Assembly: GCA_026386995.1 (NCBI GenBank)
Contig: JAPLMO010000326.1
Coordinates: forward strand, 1-10,888
Source of the DNA: Planctomycetota bacterium
GTDB lineage: Bacteria > Planctomycetota > Phycisphaerae > FEN-1346
Direction: 5' to 3'
DNA: 10,888 nucleotides
A program made the position numbers and the translations under genes. Below, in pieces: positions 6,726-10,888 of this stretch. A model generated the notes under the pieces. It was not told the DNA's origin, did not search any database, and saw only the letters and a program-made list of their open reading frames with translations. How positions within the stretch are numbered: the first letter of the stretch is position 1; each line of letters opens with the position of its first letter.

Positions 6726-7985
6726 ATGAATTCCCGCGAGAGGCTCCAAGCCACGCTCAACCACCGCCAGCCCGACCGCGTGTGCGTTGATTTCGGGTCC
6801 ACCGCCGTCACGGGCATGCACGTGGCCGCCGTCAGCCGCCTCAGGCGCGCCGTGCTCGGCCAGCCGGATTACCGCGTCAAGGTAATCGAGCCGTACCAGA
6901 TGCTGGGCGAGATCGACGAGCCCCTGCGCGAGGCCCTCGGCATCGACGTCGTCGGCCTTACGCCGCGCACCACGCTCTTCGGCTTCGAGAACGCGGGCTG
7001 GAAACCGTTCACGCTCTTTGACGGCACGCCCGTGCTCGTCCCCGAGAACTTCAACGTGACTGCCGAGCCCGATGGCGGCCTCCTGATGTACCCCGAGGGC
7101 GACCTCGTGGCCCCGCCGAGCGGCCGCATGCCGGCGGGCGGCTACTTCTTCGACTCGATCATCCGCCAGCCGCCGATCGACGAGGACAAACTCGACCCAG
7201 CGGACAACCTGGAGGAGTTCGCCCCCTTCGGTCCGCGCGAGATCGCCTACTACGAGCGCGAGGCCGGGCATCTCGCCCGGCGGCCCGACCTCGGTGCGAT
7301 CCTGACCATGCCCGGCACGGCCTTCGGCGACATCGCCCTGGTGCCCGCGCCGTGGATGAAGCACCCCAAAGGCATCCGCGACGTCGCCGAGTGGTACATG
7401 TCGACGGCCATACGGCGTGACTACGTCCGCAAGGTTTTCGAGAAACAGTGCGAGATCGCCCTCGGCAACATCGACCGGCTGGCCGCCATCCTCGGCGATT
7501 GCGTCCAGGCGGTGTTCCTGACGGGAACCGACTTCGGCACGCAGCGGGGCCTCTTCATATCGCTTGCGGCGTACCGCGATCTCTTCAAGCCGTTCCACGT
7601 CGCCGTCAACAAGCGCATCCACGAGAAGACGCGGTGGAAGACGTTCATCCACTCGTGCGGGGCGGTGGTGGACCTGATTCCGGACCTCATCGAGGCGGGC
7701 TTCGACATCCTGAACCCCGTCCAGACCGCGGCGGCCGGGATGGACCCGAAGCGCCTGAAGAAGGAATTCGGCGACCGGCTCGTCTTCTGGGGCGGCGGGA
7801 CCGACACGCAACACACGATGGCCTTCGGCACGCCCGACGAGGTGTACCGCGAGATCCGCGAGCGGATCCACATTTTCGGCGAGGGCGGCGGGTTCGTCTT
7901 CGACTCGGTCCACAACATCCAGGCCACCACGCCGACGGAAAACTTGCTTGCGATGTTCAAGGCAATCCGCGAAAGTAGCCGCTAG
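6726..7985 (+). CDS. Uroporphyrinogen decarboxylase-like (UroD/MtaA/CmuA superfamily) protein
   Basis: A 419-residue cytoplasmic protein of the URO-D superfamily (PF01208 type). The N-terminus MNSRERLQATLNHRQPDRV is typical of the non-haem branch found in many anaerobes and Planctomycetota. HSCG at 309-312 resembles the zinc-binding HxC motif of the MtaA/CmuA corrinoid methyltransferases. DLIPDLIEAGFDILNPVQ follows, then GGGTDTQ where many methyltransferase members have a further metal ligand, and finally FVFDSVHNIQATTPTENLLAMF, a standard C-terminal signature of this branch. No haem genes or corrinoid protein genes are in the window, so true uroporphyrinogen decarboxylase activity is unlikely; a methyl-transfer or sugar-linked role is possible but unproven. 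GAG lies five bases and AGGA 11 bases upstream of the ATG. An earlier start in the same frame at 6600 would lie across repeat C and is rejected. No clear promoter was seen. Confidence 0.88.
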   Translation: MNSRERLQATLNHRQPDRVCVDFGSTAVTGMHVAAVSRLRRAVLGQPDYRVKVIEPYQMLGEIDEPLREALGIDVVGLTPRTTLFGFENAGWKPFTLFDGTPVLVPENFNVTAEPDGGLLMYPEGDLVAPPSGRMPAGGYFFDSIIRQPPIDEDKLDPADNLEEFAPFGPREIAYYEREAGHLARRPDLGAILTMPGTAFGDIALVPAPWMKHPKGIRDVAEWYMSTAIRRDYVRKVFEKQCEIALGNIDRLAAILGDCVQAVFLTGTDFGTQRGLFISLAAYRDLFKPFHVAVNKRIHEKTRWKTFIHSCGAVVDLIPDLIEAGFDILNPVQTAAAGMDPKRLKKEFGDRLVFWGGGTDTQHTMAFGTPDEVYREIRERIHIFGEGGGFVFDSVHNIQATTPTENLLAMFKAIRESSR

Positions 7986-7995
7986 CGGCAGTGGC

Positions 7996-8078
7996 CGGGT
8001 GCCACGGTTGCGCCGTTCAGCAACCGTGCCGCCGTTCGACGCAGAGCACGGCTGCAAACAGCGCAGCCGTGGCACCCG
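7996..8078. repeat. Paired-hairpin intergenic element, copy B
   Basis: This is base-for-base identical to copy A (85 bases, 7996-8080 equal to 3906-3990), in the same orientation and 4,090 bases away. It starts 10 bases after the stop of the UroD-like gene and ends 35 bases before the likely start of the binding-protein gene. The two hairpins probably reduce read-through between these genes. Confidence 0.92.
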
Positions 8079-8100
8079 GCGTCTTGGATAATGTGCAATC

Positions 8101-8116
8101 GGAGTGATGCACCATA
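8101..8116 (+). promoter_or_regulatory. Shine-Dalgarno and probable AUA start of the binding-protein gene
   Basis: GGAG at 8101-8104 is followed after 9 bases by ATA (8114-8116), then AAG AGG, which begins a classic lipoprotein signal sequence. No ATG, GTG or TTG exists in this frame between the upstream stop (TGA at 8105) and 8279. The ATG at 8107 is in another frame and too close to the Shine-Dalgarno. Either AUA is used or a G-to-A change has removed the ATG. Confidence 0.6.
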
Positions 8117-9100
8117 AAGAGGCTCAACGTACTTCTTACGGTCCTGGCGGCAGTCCTCGCCGTCGGATGCAGCAAGCCCGGCCCCGCCCCGGCCGAAAAA
8201 GGCCGGACGGACGCATCCGACCAACTTTACATCGAGGTCTCGGCCCTCGGTAGCCTCGACTACTTCTACGACCACAAGATGGGCATGGAGATGGCCGGCA
8301 AGGCCCTCGGCGTGCGGACCGAGTACGTCGGCCCGGCCGACTACGACATGAACGCCATGGCGAACGTCTTTGAACTGGCGATCGCCAAGAACCCCAAGGG
8401 CATCGTCGTCGTCGGCTTCGAGAACTCCCTCAGCGCCCTCGTCGACAAGGCCGCCGCCAAGGGCATCCCCGTCGTCACGGTCGACGCCGATCTGCCCGGC
8501 TCCAAGCGCATCGCCTTCGTCGGCACGGGCAACTATCGCGCGGGCTTCGAGGGCGGCAAGAAGATGGCGGCCCTCCTGGACGGCAAGGGCAAGGTCGCCC
8601 TCATGACCAAGCCCGGCCAGTCAAACCTGGAGGAGCGGGTCCGCGGATACCAGGAGGCCCTCAAGCAGTCGCCCGGCATCGAGGTCGTCCGCGTCGCCGA
8701 CACGCAGTCCGACCCCGTGGTAGCCGCCCAGGCGGCGGGATCGCTGCTCCAGCAGTACCCGGACCTGGCGGGCATCGCGTGCGTCGAGGCGGCCGGCGGC
8801 ACGGGCGCCGCCACGGCCGTCCGAGAGGCCAACCGCGCCGGCAAGGTCAAGATCGTGGCGATGGACCGCGGCAACGAGGTCCTCGAGTACATCAAGGACG
8901 GCGTCATCAGCGCAACCGTCGCCCAGCAGACCGCCCTCATGCCCTTCTACGCGGTCCAGATACTCTACAACCTGAGCAACCATCCGGTCCCCGTGACCTC
9001 GGACAACGCCAAGGCCGGCATCACGGGCGTACCCGAGGTGATCGACACCGGCGTCGTCATCGTGGACAAGGACAACTGCCAGTACTTTGTGAGGAAATAG
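8114..9100 (+). CDS. Sugar ABC transporter periplasmic substrate-binding lipoprotein (Peripla_BP_4 type)
   Basis: From the ATA at 8114 the product is 328 residues. It has a lipoprotein signal (KRLNVLLTVLAAVLAVGC, lipobox Cys19 encoded at 8168-8170), a short Pro/Ala-rich linker, and a two-lobed periplasmic binding domain of the LacI/ribose-binding type. Recognisable segments include PKGIVVVGFENSLSALVDKA, GIPVVTVDADLPGS, AFVGTGNYRAGFEGGKKM, ERVRGYQEAL, KIVAMDRGNEVLEYIKDGVISATVAQ and ITGVPEVIDTGVVIV. It captures a sugar in the periplasm and delivers it to a CUT2 permease; the sugar is not predictable. A model beginning at the first ATG (8279) would lose the signal peptide and the first strand of the domain. 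The DUF4380 gene begins 2 bases after the stop, and a sugar ABC ATPase follows, so this is the first gene of a transport operon. Confidence 0.85.
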   Translation: MKRLNVLLTVLAAVLAVGCSKPGPAPAEKGRTDASDQLYIEVSALGSLDYFYDHKMGMEMAGKALGVRTEYVGPADYDMNAMANVFELAIAKNPKGIVVVGFENSLSALVDKAAAKGIPVVTVDADLPGSKRIAFVGTGNYRAGFEGGKKMAALLDGKGKVALMTKPGQSNLEERVRGYQEALKQSPGIEVVRVADTQSDPVVAAQAAGSLLQQYPDLAGIACVEAAGGTGAATAVREANRAGKVKIVAMDRGNEVLEYIKDGVISATVAQQTALMPFYAVQILYNLSNHPVPVTSDNAKAGITGVPEVIDTGVVIVDKDNCQYFVRK

Positions 9101-9102
9101 CC

Positions 9103-10626
9103 ATGCATGCAGCAGCCTCGCAATACGTTCTTCTGCGGCCGAGGTCCCCCGCCTGGTGGCATGCCCACAGCCTGCCCGCCCTGTGGCGGGCCGCTGTTCG
9201 CGTGGGCATGCACGGTGCCGGGGGCATAAACATGCCCAGGCAATCCCGGCGCGCCGGGAGGCATGCCACCCTTCTGGTGGGAGCCGCCCTCCTTTTTCTT
9301 GCGGCGGTGCCGGCGCTGGGCGCGGGCACTAGCAAGTCCACCTACCGCGGCTGGGAGTCGCTTGCCCTCAGCAACGGCCTCGTCGAGGTCCAGATCGTGC
9401 CGCAGATCGGCGGCCGGGTCATCCAGTTCAAACTCGGCGACTTCGAGTTTCTATGGGTCAATCCACAACTGGCGGGCAAACTGCCGCCACCGAGCGGCCT
9501 GGGGCCGAAGGGCGAGTGGCTGAACTACGGCGGCGACAAACTCTGGCCCGCCCCGCAAGGGTGGGACAACGACCAGCAGTGGCCCGGCCCGCCTGATGCC
9601 GTTCTCGACGGCGGCCCGCACAGGGGCAGAATCGTCGTCGAGAAGGCCGATGACATGCACACGGTCAGCCTTGACAGCCCCGAGGACAAGCGCAGCGGCA
9701 TACAGTTCACGCGCTGGATCCGCGTTTACACCGGCAGCCGGGGCGGCGCCAACGTCACTTTCGACACGACGATGAAGAACATCGACACCAAGCCCCGCCG
9801 CTGGGGCATCTGGCAGGTCACGCAGATCAATGCCTGCAACCGCGCGGGCGATGGGTACAACAAGGAAATCCGCTGCTGGTCGCCCGTCAACCCCGCGAGC
9901 ATCTACCCGCGCGGCTACTGCGAGATGTTCGGCCTCGTCAACAACCCGTCTTTCCGCGTCGACCCGGCGACGAAAATGTTCTCGGCCAACTACAAGCGCA
10001 TCGTCGGCAAGGTCGGCCTCGACAACTCCGCCGGCTGGGTGGCCGTCGTGGATGGCACGGCCGGCTACGTCTTCGTCGAGCGGTTCGAGCACTATCCCGA
10101 CAAGAAGTACCCCGACCAGGCGTCGGTCGAGTTCTGGATGAACGGCACGGGGCAGATCGTGACCGGCGACAAGATCGTCGACTGCAAGGACGATCCGGTC
10201 GAGACGCCGTACCTCGTAGAGACCGAGATCCTGAGCCCCTTTGCCGAACTCCGGCCCGGCGATAGTTACTCGTTCCGCCTCGATTGGTTTGCCGCGCGGA
10301 TCGGCGGCAACTACCCCGTCCTGGCCTGCACGGACAGGGGCGTGACGTGCGAGCCGCTGACAGCAAAGGCCGCGGTCGACGGCAAGGTGCATCTGGCGGG
10401 CCGCTTCGGCGTCTTCTACGTCGCCCGCGCGGCCGTCGTGGCCCTGGACGGAGATGGAAAAGACCTCGAGACGATCGACCTCAAACTCCCGGTCTCGCCC
10501 CTGGAGGCGCTCGTCCTGGAGAAGGACGAGCCCCTGCCGCCCAAGGCCGCCTCGGTGCGGCTGGTGCTCCTCGATTCCGCCGGCAAGGAGATCGGGGAAC
10601 TGGCGCGGACGCAGATCGCGAAATAA
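9103..10626 (+). CDS. Secreted DUF4380-type protein (galactose-mutarotase-like fold), start uncertain
   Basis: The body of the protein begins [20 protein letters not shown], then [21 protein letters not shown], which is the start of DUF4380 proteins. [19 protein letters not shown] and [13 protein letters not shown] follow; the fold is related to galactose mutarotase and glycoside-hydrolase beta-sandwiches, and the biochemical role is unknown. A hydrophobic segment ([18 protein letters not shown]) is a Sec signal peptide. The ATG at 9103 has GAGG eight bases upstream and sits 2 bases after the binding-protein stop (507 residues). However, about 40 codons between 9154 and 9270 are repeat element E, which gives an odd N-terminal extension. 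The ATG at 9232, inside the repeat, with a G-rich stretch seven bases upstream, gives 464 residues and a normal n-region ([11 protein letters not shown]). Its position between the binding protein and ATPase suggests it handles the transported sugar. Confidence 0.85.
   Translation: MHAAASQYVLLRPRSPAWWHAHSLPALWRAAVRVGMHGAGGINMPRQSRRAGRHATLLVGAALLFLAAVPALGAGTSKSTYRGWESLALSNGLVEVQIVPQIGGRVIQFKLGDFEFLWVNPQLAGKLPPPSGLGPKGEWLNYGGDKLWPAPQGWDNDQQWPGPPDAVLDGGPHRGRIVVEKADDMHTVSLDSPEDKRSGIQFTRWIRVYTGSRGGANVTFDTTMKNIDTKPRRWGIWQVTQINACNRAGDGYNKEIRCWSPVNPASIYPRGYCEMFGLVNNPSFRVDPATKMFSANYKRIVGKVGLDNSAGWVAVVDGTAGYVFVERFEHYPDKKYPDQASVEFWMNGTGQIVTGDKIVDCKDDPVETPYLVETEILSPFAELRPGDSYSFRLDWFAARIGGNYPVLACTDRGVTCEPLTAKAAVDGKVHLAGRFGVFYVARAAVVALDGDGKDLETIDLKLPVSPLEALVLEKDEPLPPKAASVRLVLLDSAGKEIGELARTQIAK
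9154..9270. repeat. Paired-hairpin element E inside the DUF4380 signal-peptide region
   Basis: The ends are GGTGGCATGCC (9155-9165) and its exact complement (9260-9270). The left half folds as GCATGCCCAC/GTGGGCATGC (9159-9168 with 9202-9211) around an inner stem GCCCGCC/GGCGGGC (9174-9180 with 9185-9191). The right half folds as CATGCC/GGCATG (with 9231-9237) around the 14-base palindrome CCCGGCGCGCCGGG (9245-9258). The GGTG-hairpin layout equals that of element D but with larger loops. Counting the T at 9154 it spans 117 bases, exactly 39 codons. Confidence 0.8.
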
Positions 10627-10639
10627 GGCGATCACTCGG

Positions 10640-10888
10640 ATGGCCGACGACGTCATTCTCCAACTTCGCGACATCACCAAGACCTTTCCGGGCGTTCGCG
10701 CGCTGGACCGCGTGAACTTCGACCTGCGTTGCGGCGAGGTCCACGCCCTCGTCGGCGAAAACGGCGCCGGCAAGAGCACCCTGATGCACATTGTGGGCGG
10801 CATCTACCGGGCCGACTCGGGCGAGATCCTCGTGGGAGGCCGGCCGGTCCGCTTCCGCAGCGCCCACGACGCGGCCATGCAGGGCATC
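10640..10888 (+). CDS. Sugar ABC transporter ATP-binding protein, CUT2 type (N-terminal fragment, cut by window end)
   Basis: 83 residues are visible from the ATG at 10640 to the window end. The opening [43 protein letters not shown] is characteristic of the RbsA/MglA/XylG group of duplicated ATPases that power ribose-type sugar importers, with Walker [10 protein letters not shown] at 39-47. [20 protein letters not shown] follows, with the second half lying outside the window. Full-length family members are about 500 residues with two ATPase domains. It starts 13 bases after the DUF4380 stop with only a weak AAGG 11 bases upstream, so translation is probably coupled. A permease gene would be expected next. 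Confidence 0.94.
   Translation, partial: MADDVILQLRDITKTFPGVRALDRVNFDLRCGEVHALVGENGAGKSTLMHIVGGIYRADSGEILVGGRPVRFRSAHDAAMQGI

Noticed and set aside
6702..8075. Minus-strand open frame of 457 residues opposite the UroD-like gene
   Set aside because: It is antisense to a well-supported gene and its first residues come from repeat copy B.
3906..8080. CRISPR array suggested by identical repeats
   Set aside because: Only two identical copies exist, 4 kb apart, with genes between them and no regularly spaced unique spacers.
8107..8180. Programmed frameshift from the ATG at 8107 into the binding-protein frame
   Set aside because: The ATG is only 2 bases from GGAG, no slippery heptamer stands out, and the signal peptide is complete in the other frame from 8114.
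9451..10803. Minus-strand open frame of 450 residues
   Set aside because: It is antisense to the DUF4380 and ABC ATPase genes and has no domain or ribosome binding site.

Overview
The window is a high-GC bacterial chromosome segment of ordinary gene density. Several things suggest a member of the Planctomycetota or a close relative, probably from a metagenome: a Tat-exported sugar isomerase/epimerase, a uroporphyrinogen-decarboxylase-like protein with no haem genes nearby, a DUF4380-type protein, and dispersed intergenic inverted repeats. This is inference from gene content; no taxonomic marker is present.

Left part (1-2402, minus strand): the truncated 3' portion of a YifB/ComM-type AAA+ ATPase, preceded on the same strand by a Tat-signal TIM-barrel sugar isomerase/epimerase. 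A short intergenic region (2403-2584) carries two divergent sigma70-like promoters whose -35 regions share the same 12-base motif. Middle part (2585-6577, plus strand): a PHP-like putative metal-dependent hydrolase, then a SAM-dependent methyltransferase with its own promoter, a RidA-family protein, and a secreted lectin/polysaccharide-lyase-like protein that is frameshifted in this sequence. Right part (6726-10888, plus strand): a UroD/MtaA-like protein, then an apparent sugar-import operon. That operon has a lipoprotein periplasmic binding protein, a secreted DUF4380 (mutarotase-like fold) protein, and the start of a CUT2-type sugar ABC ATPase. The locus as a whole looks like carbohydrate capture and catabolism with a few unrelated housekeeping genes.

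The least ordinary feature is a family of five intergenic elements (3906-3988, 4906-4989, 6602-6677, 7996-8078, 9154-9270). Each is a head-to-head pair of hairpins with GGTG immediately outside each hairpin, so each element begins GGTG and ends CACC. This layout resembles BIMEs, the paired REP sequences mobilised by RAYT-type transposases, but with sequences I do not recognise as a named family. Two copies are identical over 85 bases. One is a perfect 33-base inverted repeat. One lies in frame inside the signal-peptide region of the DUF4380 gene.

Two gene-model problems matter to users. The binding-protein gene has its lipoprotein signal peptide in frame upstream of any ATG, GTG or TTG, so it appears to start at ATA (8114) or to carry a sequence change there. 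The lyase-like gene needs a frame change near 6289 to be read through.
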